Source: JAHRVQ01 sp046290215 (GTDB lineage Bacteria; Pseudomonadota; Gammaproteobacteria; Pseudomonadales; Azotimanducaceae). Taken from it: a stretch of DNA of 6,038 nucleotides. The notes under the pieces are model-generated. The model made no database searches. It was not told the DNA's origin and saw only the letters and a list, made by a program, of their open reading frames with translations. Position numbers and translations under genes: made by a program. This document shows, one piece after another, positions 1 through 6,038 of the stretch; within the stretch, counting starts at the first letter, position 1; every line of letters begins with the position of its first letter. The stretch lies in contig JBKAGC010000225.1 in assembly GCA_046290215.1 (NCBI GenBank), positions 1 through 6,038 on the forward strand. Direction: 5' to 3'.

Positions 1-2
1 GG

Positions 3-29
3 ATCGGCAAATTGGCGAAAGCAAGATGA
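3..29 (+). CDS. 3' end of an upstream gene, possibly a family 2 glycosyltransferase (partial)
   Basis: In the frame starting at base 3, the sequence reads IGKLAKAR and stops at TGA 27-29. This stop overlaps the ATG of the next gene (26-28) as ATGA, the usual sign of translational coupling. Only eight codons lie in the window, so the product cannot be read. GtrA proteins are very often encoded directly after a polyprenyl-phosphate glycosyltransferase of family GT2, so that is the best guess, from context only. Another open frame (from base 1) reaches a stop at 82-84, but this would overlap GtrA by far more and is less likely. Confidence 0.45.
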   Translation: MGKLAKAR

Positions 30-493
30 ACCTAAATCAGCAGTTCAAATACCTCCGCCATCTTCGACGCTTGTACTTACATAAGTTTGGCAGTTTTGCG
101 GAGTTCATCAATTTTGGTGCGGTAGGTGCGAGCGGCTTTGTGGTGGATGTATGCTTCTACTTTTTCTTGCAATGGCTAGGCTTCAGCCATGTGACGGCAC
201 GGGGAATGTCCTTTTGGCCAGCGGCTACCTGGAACTGGGCGCTGAACCGAATCTCGACGTTTGGCGAGCGGAAGAAACGGCCCAAGGCTCGGCAGTGGTT
301 AGAATTTTTAACCTCCAGTTTGCTCGGCTTCGCGCTTAGTTGGGGGACCTATACTTATCTAACGACCAACATAGACTTCTTCAACGAGTATAAGTTGGTG
401 GCTCTGATCCTTGGCATTGCTGGTGCTAGCTTGTTTAACTTTGCGGCGTCTTCGTTGTTTGTTTACAGTGATAAGCGATCCACCAGGGAGTAA
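26..493 (+). CDS. GtrA-family four-helix membrane protein
   Basis: A 155-residue inner-membrane protein of the GtrA family (PF04138), whose members are thought to move or help move polyprenyl-phosphate-linked sugars across the membrane for glycosylation of surface polymers. Four hydrophobic segments are visible at about residues 27-50, 55-75, 93-113 and 122-145. Family hallmarks are present: F30-x-x-V-G followed by G37-F-V-V-D41 in helix 1, N70-W-A-L-N-R75 with T78-F after helix 2, and N138-F with F145-V-Y near the end. The basic N-terminus (residues 8-20) and the basic loop 82-89 are probably cytoplasmic. Length is normal for the family. The ATG is chosen because it overlaps the upstream stop as ATGA; no strong Shine-Dalgarno is visible, consistent with coupling. 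Substrate sugar cannot be told from sequence. Confidence 0.9.
   Translation: MNLNQQFKYLRHLRRLYLHKFGSFAEFINFGAVGASGFVVDVCFYFFLQWLGFSHVTARGMSFWPAATWNWALNRISTFGERKKRPKARQWLEFLTSSLLGFALSWGTYTYLTTNIDFFNEYKLVALILGIAGASLFNFAASSLFVYSDKRSTRE
485..490 (+). promoter_or_regulatory. Ribosome binding site for the amidohydrolase gene
   Basis: AGGGAG ends 8 nt before the ATG at 499 and lies inside the last codons of the GtrA gene. It is the clearest Shine-Dalgarno in the window and supports both the chosen start and expression from the same message as the upstream gene. Confidence 0.7.
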
Positions 494-498
494 CTCAC

Positions 499-1653
499 AT
501 GAAACTGAGCAATGTCACTTATTGGGATGGCCGCTCTGAAAACCTTAGCCAGGTTGCAGAAATTGAACTTGATGCTGGTGTTATCAAAAGTGTGGGAGGC
601 ACCAGTTCGGCTGCTGAGACATTAGATTGCACTGGTTTAACGTTACTTCCGGGTTTGATTGATGCCCATGTGCATATGTGCCTCGATCCAGAAGAAAAGG
701 ACCCTTTGGCGCATGGCAAGGTGCCAGAGGACCAGCAGATTGAACAAATGTTAGTGCGGGCTGAACGTATGCTGCGGGCTGGTATTACCACTGCTCGTGA
801 CCTGGGTGGTGGGCGTTGGTTAGAACTTAAAGTTCGAGACATGATTGATAGTGGTGACAAAGTTGGAACCCGGCTTATTTGTGCCGGACAACCCGTCACC
901 TCGGTTCAGGGCCACTGTTACTTCTGGGGTGGTGAGGCCGATAATCTTGAACAAGCATCCGAGGTGATTAACAGACAAATTCAGCACGGCGTCGATCTAA
1001 TTAAGATCATGGCGACAGGGGGCAGTATCACCCCAGGATCAAAACCTGTTGATTCACAATTTAATGAGGCTGAAATGTGCGCCATGGTCGCCGAAGCCAA
1101 GGCGTCAGGTTATCGGGTGGCAGCTCACTGTCATGGTAGTGATGGAATTTCTAACGCCGCAACTGCCGGAGTCACGACGATTGAACATTGTTCGTGGGTG
1201 GGTGAGGCCGGTTGGGCCAGAGATTATCGTGATGAAGTGGTGCAGAAGATTGTTGCTAACGATGTCTGGGTGAGCCCCACTATCAATGCTGGCTGGCAGC
1301 GCTACAAGGGTACAAAAAGCTTTGAAGGTGTCATTGCTGAAAACTACAAAAAGATGCTCGGCGCTGGCGTTAAAATGATTGCGTCTACTGATGCCGGTAT
1401 CCCCGGTGTTCGTCATCATGATTTGCCTCGTGCGATTCCCGTGTTTGCACATTTTGCTGGTCTAACGCCAGTCCAGGCGCTGCGTGCTGCAACCAGCGAT
1501 TGTGCTGAGGCGCTTGGGCTTGGTCAACAGCTAGGACAAATCGCTCCCGGGTTTGCCGCTGATATTGTCGCCTATGCCAACAATCCGTTGGAAGATCTCG
1601 AAGCGCTGGCTGAACCAGAGTTCGTCATAGCAAGAGGACGGCGGGTTGACTAA
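499..1653 (+). CDS. Metal-dependent amidohydrolase, prolidase-like (Xaa-Pro dipeptidase/imidazolonepropionase-related)
   Basis: A complete 384-residue member of the amidohydrolase superfamily (PF01979). The short N-terminal beta segment (1-50) leads into PGLIDAHVHM, giving metal ligands H57 and H59. The other expected metal-site residues are all present: K169 in LIKIMATGG (the usual bridging, carboxylated lysine), H210 in AAHCHG, H230 in TIEHCS and D298 in STDAG. The C-terminal part (about 348-384) returns to the beta domain, with the common G-x-x-A-D-I-V ending. The pattern with K rather than H on the fourth strand resembles the cd01299-type group, which includes enzymes that cleave Xaa-Pro or other N-acylated amino acids. 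The true substrate is not readable. There is no signal peptide, so it is probably cytoplasmic. The gene lies 5 nt after GtrA and overlaps the next gene by 8 nt, so it is almost certainly in the same operon. No defect seen. Confidence 0.92.
   Translation: MKLSNVTYWDGRSENLSQVAEIELDAGVIKSVGGTSSAAETLDCTGLTLLPGLIDAHVHMCLDPEEKDPLAHGKVPEDQQIEQMLVRAERMLRAGITTARDLGGGRWLELKVRDMIDSGDKVGTRLICAGQPVTSVQGHCYFWGGEADNLEQASEVINRQIQHGVDLIKIMATGGSITPGSKPVDSQFNEAEMCAMVAEAKASGYRVAAHCHGSDGISNAATAGVTTIEHCSWVGEAGWARDYRDEVVQKIVANDVWVSPTINAGWQRYKGTKSFEGVIAENYKKMLGAGVKMIASTDAGIPGVRHHDLPRAIPVFAHFAGLTPVQALRAATSDCAEALGLGQQLGQIAPGFAADIVAYANNPLEDLEALAEPEFVIARGRRVD
1633..1638 (+). promoter_or_regulatory. Ribosome binding site supporting the TTG start of the GT-C gene
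   Basis: AGAGGA lies 7 nt before TTG 1646, inside the 3' end of the amidohydrolase gene. The alternative in-frame starts, GTG 1661 and ATG 1664, have no purine-rich motif at a suitable distance, so the TTG is preferred. An ATG 1664 start would only remove six residues. Confidence 0.55.
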
Positions 1654-3661
1654 CCCTGCTGTGATGCCGGGCAAGCTCAGCTCACACTTGCCAATCTTTT
1701 TGGTAACGGCGCTTGTGGGGACACTTTACCTCCTCACCATGCCGCGGCTGATTACCTTAGAAGACGCGGGTATATTCCAGATGGTATGTCATCTAGGTGG
1801 TATCTCGCATCCGCCCGGTTACCCGTTATTCACAGGACTTTGCCAATTGTTGACGTTTGGTAACGGTACCTGGTCCGGCAACTTGATGTCGGTTTACTTC
1901 GCCCTGGCTGCGGTTGCGACCTTGTACTATGTTGTCCTCGAATTAACCGATGACAGTTTGGTCGCGTTGCTTGCGGCAGCCGCTTATGGCGTTACTCGAT
2001 GCTTGTGGTCACAAGCGATTATTATTGAGGTTTATAGCCTCGCGGCATTTCAGTTTTTGTTTTGCTGGTGGCTGCTACTACGGTTTGTCAAAACCGAAAA
2101 AACAAATTACTGGTATGCGCTGTGTTTTTGCGCTGGTTTGAGTTTAACCAATCACTGGCCACTGTTTGTCCTCTCTAGCCTCGGCTTTGTGGGTTTGTTG
2201 GCGTATCACCTGCAGACTTTTCTGCGCCTGCTAACACCTCGAATCGTGTTTTTATCCTTATGTTTGCTGCTACTTGGTCTGACGCCCTATTTGTATTTGT
2301 TTCAGGATCGTCCTGATATCGCAATGTATGGGCCAGTAGGAGATTGGAACTTTGTGCCTTATGTGCTGCGGGAGTACTACAACGATGATTTCGTGGGCGC
2401 GAGAATCACAGACAAACTGCAATATTTGGCCTGGCTAATACCGTTAACGGCACAGCAATTAAGTTGGTTTGCGCTACCGCTGGTTGTGGTTGGTTTGTGG
2501 TTTTCGCCAAAAAAACTCGGCAAGGCGAATTTGCTGTCTATCGCGTTAATCTTTTTTGGTTCTACCGTTCTTCTGGTGATGCTCTTGAATTTCCGCTTCG
2601 AGCCCCAGGTGCTGGGTGTTTTTCTGCCGTATCCAATTATTGCGATGGCAGCCTATGCGGTGGTATTTGCAATTGGTGCAGGGTGGTTGATCCGACGTTT
2701 AGGCAAGGTCCGCCAGGGTTATGGTATTGCCGCAAGCCTCGTCCTCTTTGCCGCCATAGTTGCAGATAACTATTTCGAGGTGGATCGATCAAACAGCCGA
2801 ATTGCAGATGAGTATGGCCGGGTTGTTCTACAAACTTTACCAGCGGACGCGCTGCTACTGGTGGCTGGTGATAATCAAATTGGACCCATTGGCTTTTTAA
2901 ATCGGGTGGGCGGGGTACGCCCAGACGTCACCGTGCAGTCGGTTGATGGTTTACTGTTTGCGGACAATTTGCTGAAGCGGCGAATCTCTGAGGAGGAGCG
3001 AATCGAAACGTTGCGTGAGTTTAAACAGCAGACCGGGCGCCGGATCTTTTCCGTGCAATTACTCACTAACTCGGACACAGATTACGGCTTCTATTACGAA
3101 TTTGAGGGTGACAAGCATCAGGTGTTGCTGCCAGAAATAGAGCGGTTTATGGACTATATCCTGGACCTGCACCTGTCTGGGTTAATCAAAGATTCTCACG
3201 AACGGGTATTGGTGCACAGTTTGCTCGTTAGTTTGGCCAGACAATACTCGGGGCACGCCTTATTGTTAGGAACAGAGCAAATGTCAGAAGAGCGGGTACG
3301 TCGCTTGCAAAGGCTACAACAGACCTTGCCAGGTAAAATGAGCGCCCTGAGAATCCTGACCGCACAGAATCCCGGCGCTGACGGCCTGTTGGAGTTTGCC
3401 TTTGCCGTGGAGGACCAGCTAGATGAGTCGATTGCCAAGCAACATGATGCCCTGGTTTATGAGTTTATCGCCCGTATTTTGCTCGCAAGGGGCGATCAAG
3501 CCGCGGCGGCGGCATATTTCCAAAAGTCGCTGGTCAGTTTTCCCACCGGTGCAAACGCGTCACTGTGTGAATATGTAGCGGTTAGCACGCCACAACAGCA
3601 GCAAGAGCTTCTCACGGCATTAAAATTGAATTCTAGTAACTGCCTCAAAGGTGCTGGGTAA
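1646..3661 (+). CDS. Multi-pass GT-C glycosyltransferase, DUF2723/TMEM260-like, with a large soluble C-terminal region
   Basis: A 671-residue integral membrane protein. The N-terminal part matches the DUF2723 family (PF11028), whose eukaryotic relative TMEM260 is a protein O-mannosyltransferase. Visible hallmarks are an acidic pair E39-D40 in the first long loop (the position of the GT-C catalytic acid), HPPGYP at 55-60, WSQA at 121-124 followed by E128-V-Y, and TNHWP at 168-172. About ten hydrophobic segments can be seen: near 14-32, 82-99, 105-117, 132-148, 156-168, 172-188, 198-216, 274-287, 296-315, 326-347 and 360-373. From about 380 the protein is soluble, probably periplasmic. Residues 600-635 look like a TPR-type helical pair. 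Members normally transfer a sugar from a polyprenyl-phosphate carrier to a protein or glycan; the donor and acceptor here are unknown. The TTG start overlaps the amidohydrolase stop. The nearby GtrA gene fits a lipid-linked donor. Family assignment is firm, substrate is not. Confidence 0.85.
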   Translation: MTNPAVMPGKLSSHLPIFLVTALVGTLYLLTMPRLITLEDAGIFQMVCHLGGISHPPGYPLFTGLCQLLTFGNGTWSGNLMSVYFALAAVATLYYVVLELTDDSLVALLAAAAYGVTRCLWSQAIIIEVYSLAAFQFLFCWWLLLRFVKTEKTNYWYALCFCAGLSLTNHWPLFVLSSLGFVGLLAYHLQTFLRLLTPRIVFLSLCLLLLGLTPYLYLFQDRPDIAMYGPVGDWNFVPYVLREYYNDDFVGARITDKLQYLAWLIPLTAQQLSWFALPLVVVGLWFSPKKLGKANLLSIALIFFGSTVLLVMLLNFRFEPQVLGVFLPYPIIAMAAYAVVFAIGAGWLIRRLGKVRQGYGIAASLVLFAAIVADNYFEVDRSNSRIADEYGRVVLQTLPADALLLVAGDNQIGPIGFLNRVGGVRPDVTVQSVDGLLFADNLLKRRISEEERIETLREFKQQTGRRIFSVQLLTNSDTDYGFYYEFEGDKHQVLLPEIERFMDYILDLHLSGLIKDSHERVLVHSLLVSLARQYSGHALLLGTEQMSEERVRRLQRLQQTLPGKMSALRILTAQNPGADGLLEFAFAVEDQLDESIAKQHDALVYEFIARILLARGDQAAAAAYFQKSLVSFPTGANASLCEYVAVSTPQQQQELLTALKLNSSNCLKGAG

Positions 3662-3673
3662 GTCTTTGATAAT

Positions 3674-3708
3674 TAGCAGATTGATAGCTTATTTGGAATT
3701 TTCTGCTA
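3674..3708. repeat. Short inverted repeat in the intergenic gap
   Basis: TAGCAGA (3674-3680) is matched exactly by its reverse complement TCTGCTA (3702-3708), with 21 nt between. The right arm overlaps the extended -10 candidate. It could be an operator or a weak hairpin. There is no following T-run, so it is not a convincing terminator, and seven-base arms can arise by chance. Confidence 0.35.
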
Positions 3709-3712
3709 CTAT
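3704..3712 (+). promoter_or_regulatory. Candidate extended -10 promoter for the M15 peptidase gene
   Basis: TGCTACTAT fits an extended -10 element (TGn followed by TACTAT, four of six matches to TATAAT). Transcription would start near 3719, about 25 nt before the GTG at 3745. Two TTGATA hexamers lie upstream (3666-3671 and 3681-3686), but the nearer is 20 nt from the -10, longer than usual, so a classical -35 is doubtful. The stretch is the only AT-rich gap in the window, which supports a transcription start here. Confidence 0.45.
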
Positions 3713-3744
3713 GTAAAAGTTACGGTCAGATATAGTGAATCCTG

Positions 3745-4719
3745 GTGAAAAGAAGGAACTTCCTAGGCTCCCTGGCTCTTGGGTCTTCGGCTTTAGCGGT
3801 CGGCTTCGGGCTATCTAAAAATCAGCCAATCTCCACGCGCAGCGACATTCCACTGGGACCGATCCTTGAAGATGCTCCGGCAACGGCGCTGGAAATGGCC
3901 AACGCTGCAGAAAGGGTGTTAACACCGCCGCCGCTGAAATCCGAATATCTGGAGTCTTTTACCCAGCATCTAGCGGATTCTCCTAAGGATCCTGAGCAGG
4001 AACTGGCTCGTTATCTAGAAAAGATGCAGAACTTTGAGCTGAGCCACCAGGAGGATGTCTTCCTGGCGCCTGAGCAAAAAACCTTGCTGGTTTCGAGCTT
4101 TCAACGCATCGACCGCGTTCAGACTCTGGTGGGTCATGGCAATTTCAATGTTATTGGTTTTGATGCGATGCTCAACTATGCCCGCCAACACTCAAGTGTG
4201 GGTGCGTTCACCAGAGAAGAGCTGGATTTTCTCGAAAGCGTGTTCTTTGATGATGTGGAACGCTACGGCTTTTTTGGTGAAAAAGTGATTGATAGCCTGA
4301 CAGCGGTGGTGAATGAGCGTGATCGGGTCAAGGTAAGTCACACTGGCCACTTCCTGTTTCGGGGTGACTCCTTGCAAGTGTACGAAAAGATCCGTCGCGA
4401 CGTGGGTGAGAATGTCATTCTAACATCCGGGATTCGTGGCATCGTGAAGCAAACTCACCTGTTCCTGGCGAAAACCATCCAGGCTGAGGGTAACTTATCT
4501 CTGGCCTCACGAAGTCTCGCGCCGCCAGGACATAGCTTCCATGGCATTGGCGATTTTGATGTAGGTAAAGTCGGCTTTGGTGCGAAGAACTTCACCGCTC
4601 AGTTTGCCCATACTGACGAATACCGAACCCTCGTTGAACTCGGATACCTGGATATGCGGTATCCAGAGCAAAATCTGTTTGGCGTGCGATTCGAACCCTG
4701 GCACATCAAGGTGGCGTAA
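3745..4719 (+). CDS. Tat-exported M15 (VanY-like) D-alanyl-D-alanine carboxypeptidase-type metallopeptidase
   Basis: A 324-residue protein. The N-terminus, with twin arginines in KRRNFLG at 2-8 and a hydrophobic stretch 9-24, looks like a Tat signal or anchor. The C-terminal 110 residues carry the M15 fold signature: SGIRG with R231 and Q236 (substrate-side residues), the zinc motif SFHGIGDFD with H266 and D272, and EPWH with E317 as probable general base and H320 as third ligand. Such enzymes trim D-Ala or cut peptide bonds in peptidoglycan stems in the periplasm. H266 and D272 are six apart, whereas M15 members usually have seven. About 200 residues precede the catalytic part, with no motif I recognise. 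GTG 3745 is the only usable start because a stop lies in frame at 3736-3738; its Shine-Dalgarno is poor. It is separated from the GT-C gene by 83 nt and probably has its own promoter. Peptidase class is well supported; the exact bond cut is not. Confidence 0.85.
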   Translation: MKRRNFLGSLALGSSALAVGFGLSKNQPISTRSDIPLGPILEDAPATALEMANAAERVLTPPPLKSEYLESFTQHLADSPKDPEQELARYLEKMQNFELSHQEDVFLAPEQKTLLVSSFQRIDRVQTLVGHGNFNVIGFDAMLNYARQHSSVGAFTREELDFLESVFFDDVERYGFFGEKVIDSLTAVVNERDRVKVSHTGHFLFRGDSLQVYEKIRRDVGENVILTSGIRGIVKQTHLFLAKTIQAEGNLSLASRSLAPPGHSFHGIGDFDVGKVGFGAKNFTAQFAHTDEYRTLVELGYLDMRYPEQNLFGVRFEPWHIKVA

Positions 4720-4726
4720 GCCGATC

Positions 4727-4747
4727 ATTTGCCTCTCAGGGGCAAAT
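4727..4747 (+). terminator. Hairpin after the M15 gene, possible weak terminator
   Basis: ATTTGCC (4727-4733) pairs exactly with GGCAAAT (4741-4747), and the stem can be extended inward by a T-G and a C-G pair around a 3-nt loop. It starts 8 nt after the peptidase stop. No T-run follows, so it may only stabilise the 3' end or reduce read-through into the DUF1499 gene. Confidence 0.4.
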
Positions 4748-4789
4748 CAGAGAAGATGGTTGGCGACTTCAACATGAAACGCTGCCTGT

Positions 4790-5554
4790 ATGAACCAACC
4801 AACAGTTGCCTCTGGTGAGACCACATGGTGGTCAAAATTCTTTGTTTTTAGTGCGGTACTTTGCCTGTTCCTGTTACTGTCAGGACCGTTCGGCTACAAG
4901 TACGAAATTACTGGTCTCGGCCCCTCTCTGATTTCAAGCCTGGTTGCGCTGGTTGGTGCGGTGCTGGTGTTTGTGGTGGGCTTCATCATGATGATGGTAG
5001 CCATCAAAAAGCAATTACCCAGAGATCGCAATTTGATTCTGGTGGCGATGGCATTAAGCCTTATCCCGATGTTGTTTGTGTTCCCACAAATGATGAAGGC
5101 TCGCTCGGTGCCGGCGATACATGATATCTCAACGGATACCACAAACCCGCCACAATTCGTTTTGTTAGCAGAAGAACGCGGAGAAACGGATAACGATCTG
5201 GTCTATGAAGATCTAACAGTTGGTAGTGAAACTGCCGCCACACAGAAACAAGCCTATCCCAACGTTAAGTCTTTAACATCAAGCCTGGCGCCTAGCGCAG
5301 CGTTAGAAAAGGCTGCCGCAACGCTTGAAGCACAGGGTCTAGAGGTTGCGAATGTTGATACCAGCCTGGGTATTGTCGAAGCCACAGCCACTACGGCATG
5401 GTTTGGGTTCAAAGATGATGTTGTGGTGCGGGTTCAAGCAGATGGCACGGGTTCTGTGATTGATGTGCGGTCGGTTTCGAGAGTCGGGCGTAGTGATATC
5501 GGTGCGAATGCCGCAAGGATTGAAGCGTTCCTGGCAGCATTCGCAGCGGGTTAG
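4790..5554 (+). CDS. Membrane-anchored DUF1499 protein
   Basis: A 254-residue protein with three hydrophobic segments at about 16-32, 45-71 and 81-99, followed by a DUF1499 domain (PF07386) over roughly 105-250. Family marks are PAIHDISTD at 108-116, NPPQFV at 119-124, YPNVK at 156-160, and the strongly conserved C-terminal run with WFGFKDD at 204-210 and VRSVSRVGRSD at 226-236. The function of DUF1499 is unknown to me; the domain is common in proteobacteria, alone or fused to membrane helices. The ATG is the first possible start, since a stop is in frame at 4775-4777; the Shine-Dalgarno is weak. It sits 70 nt after the peptidase gene with a hairpin between, so shared transcription is possible but not certain. 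It converges on gatB. Confidence 0.88.
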   Translation: MNQPTVASGETTWWSKFFVFSAVLCLFLLLSGPFGYKYEITGLGPSLISSLVALVGAVLVFVVGFIMMMVAIKKQLPRDRNLILVAMALSLIPMLFVFPQMMKARSVPAIHDISTDTTNPPQFVLLAEERGETDNDLVYEDLTVGSETAATQKQAYPNVKSLTSSLAPSAALEKAAATLEAQGLEVANVDTSLGIVEATATTAWFGFKDDVVVRVQADGTGSVIDVRSVSRVGRSDIGANAARIEAFLAAFAAG

Positions 5555-5564
5555 AAAACCCGTT
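5545..5564. terminator. Hairpin spanning both convergent stop codons
   Basis: CGGGTT (5547-5552) and AACCCG (5557-5562) form a perfect six-base-pair stem around loop AGAA, extendable by one G-T and one A-T pair outward. It covers the DUF1499 stop and touches the gatB stop. It could serve as a compact bidirectional terminator, but there is no T-run on either side, so strength is uncertain. Confidence 0.4.
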
Positions 5565-6038
5565 AGCCGGACAGTTTACTCGTTAGAAGCTGATTCACCT
5601 GGGCGGGGTTTGCTTTACCGCCAGTTTCCTTCATAACTTGACCAACGAAAAAACCGAGCAACTTGGTTTTGCCACCTTGATACTGTTCAACCTGCTTGGG
5701 GTTGTCAGCAATAATTTTGTCGATGAGTGGTTCCAGTGCAGAATCGTCCGATACCTGGCCGAGGTTGTTCACCTCAATGTAATCATCCACGTCTGTTGCT
5801 TCACCGCCCCAAAGTGCATCAAAGATTTGTTTGGCGATTTTCCCTGAAATCGTATTGTCCTTAATCCGGGTGATAAGACTGGACAGTGCATCCGGCCCGA
5901 GGGGCGCTTGATCAAGCTCAATTTCATCGCGATTGAGCCGTGCGAGCAATTCCACTCTGACCCAGTTGTTGGCGAGCTTGGCGTCACCGGTGTTGTCTAA
6001 AACGGCTTCAAAATAGCGCGCAACCTTGGCATCTGCGG
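5563..6038 (-). CDS. gatB: Aspartyl/glutamyl-tRNA amidotransferase subunit B, C-terminal part (partial)
   Basis: The open frame on the - strand enters at the right edge and stops at TAA (5565-5563), giving about 158 residues of the C-terminus. In-frame codons beyond the GTG at 5955 continue to the window edge and read ARYFEAVLDNTGDAKLANNW, typical of GatB, so that GTG is an internal valine and not a start. The end of the protein is the GatB/YqeY tRNA-binding tail, with LLGFFVGQVMKETGGKANP followed by a short helix. GatB is the kinase/tRNA-binding subunit of cytosolic GatCAB, which converts misacylated Glu-tRNA(Gln) or Asp-tRNA(Asn) to the amide form. gatC and gatA usually lie upstream, which here would be beyond the right edge. 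No defect in the visible part. Confidence 0.95.
   Translation of the reverse strand, partial: ADAKVARYFEAVLDNTGDAKLANNWVRVELLARLNRDEIELDQAPLGPDALSSLITRIKDNTISGKIAKQIFDALWGGEATDVDDYIEVNNLGQVSDDSALEPLIDKIIADNPKQVEQYQGGKTKLLGFFVGQVMKETGGKANPAQVNQLLTSKLSG

Noticed and set aside
519..899. Long open frame on the - strand within the amidohydrolase gene
   Set aside because: It is antisense to a gene with a full set of conserved catalytic motifs, and its translation resembles no protein family.
1105..1452. Second antisense open frame within the amidohydrolase gene
   Set aside because: The composition is what is expected from the opposite strand of a real coding region; no ribosome binding site or family motif is seen.
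4727..4747. Riboswitch or attenuator before the DUF1499 gene
   Set aside because: Only a single small hairpin is visible in a 70-nt gap, with no conserved riboswitch-like core, so a terminator-like or mRNA-end role is the most that can be said.
4756..4818. Short 20-codon frame overlapping the start of the DUF1499 gene, a possible leader peptide
   Set aside because: It has no well-placed ribosome binding site and no recognisable composition; with the hairpin lying before it and not after, an attenuation role is not supported.
5638..5847. Open frame on the + strand opposite gatB
   Set aside because: The - strand frame here encodes unmistakable GatB tail sequence, so this is a shadow frame.
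1..6038. Mobile element, phage or defence system
   Set aside because: No transposase, integrase, terminal repeats, CRISPR repeats, toxin-antitoxin pair or nuclease motif is visible; all genes match housekeeping, envelope or sugar-transfer families.

Overview
The window looks like chromosomal DNA from a free-living Gram-negative bacterium, most likely a gammaproteobacterium. The support is a twin-arginine-type signal peptide on an envelope peptidase, a DUF1499 protein of proteobacterial type, and the gatB 3' end; this taxonomic guess is inference only. Coding density is very high. No tRNA, rRNA, CRISPR array, insertion sequence or attachment site was seen.

Left part (1-3661, + strand): a tightly packed, probably co-transcribed run. 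The last codons of an unseen upstream gene overlap the start of a GtrA-family membrane protein by an ATGA junction. A complete metal-dependent amidohydrolase of the prolidase-like group follows 5 nt later. Its last codons overlap the TTG start of a large multi-pass GT-C glycosyltransferase of the DUF2723/TMEM260-like type. GtrA proteins usually work with a family 2 polyprenyl-phosphate glycosyltransferase, and GT-C enzymes use polyprenyl-linked sugars. The run can therefore be read as a lipid-linked sugar transfer module with an unexpected hydrolase inside it.

Middle part (3662-4719): an 83-nt gap holding an extended -10 promoter candidate and a short inverted repeat, then a GTG-started M15 (VanY-like) D,D-carboxypeptidase-type protein. 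It has a Tat-like signal, a long N-terminal extension and a slightly contracted zinc-ligand motif.

Right part (4720-6038): a 70-nt gap with a hairpin, then a membrane-anchored DUF1499 protein. This converges on the 3' end of gatB (- strand), with an 8-nt gap and a hairpin across both stop codons. gatB runs off the right edge.

No unmistakably new system is visible. The points most worth a second look are the amidohydrolase placed between GtrA and the GT-C enzyme, and the variant M15 metallopeptidase.
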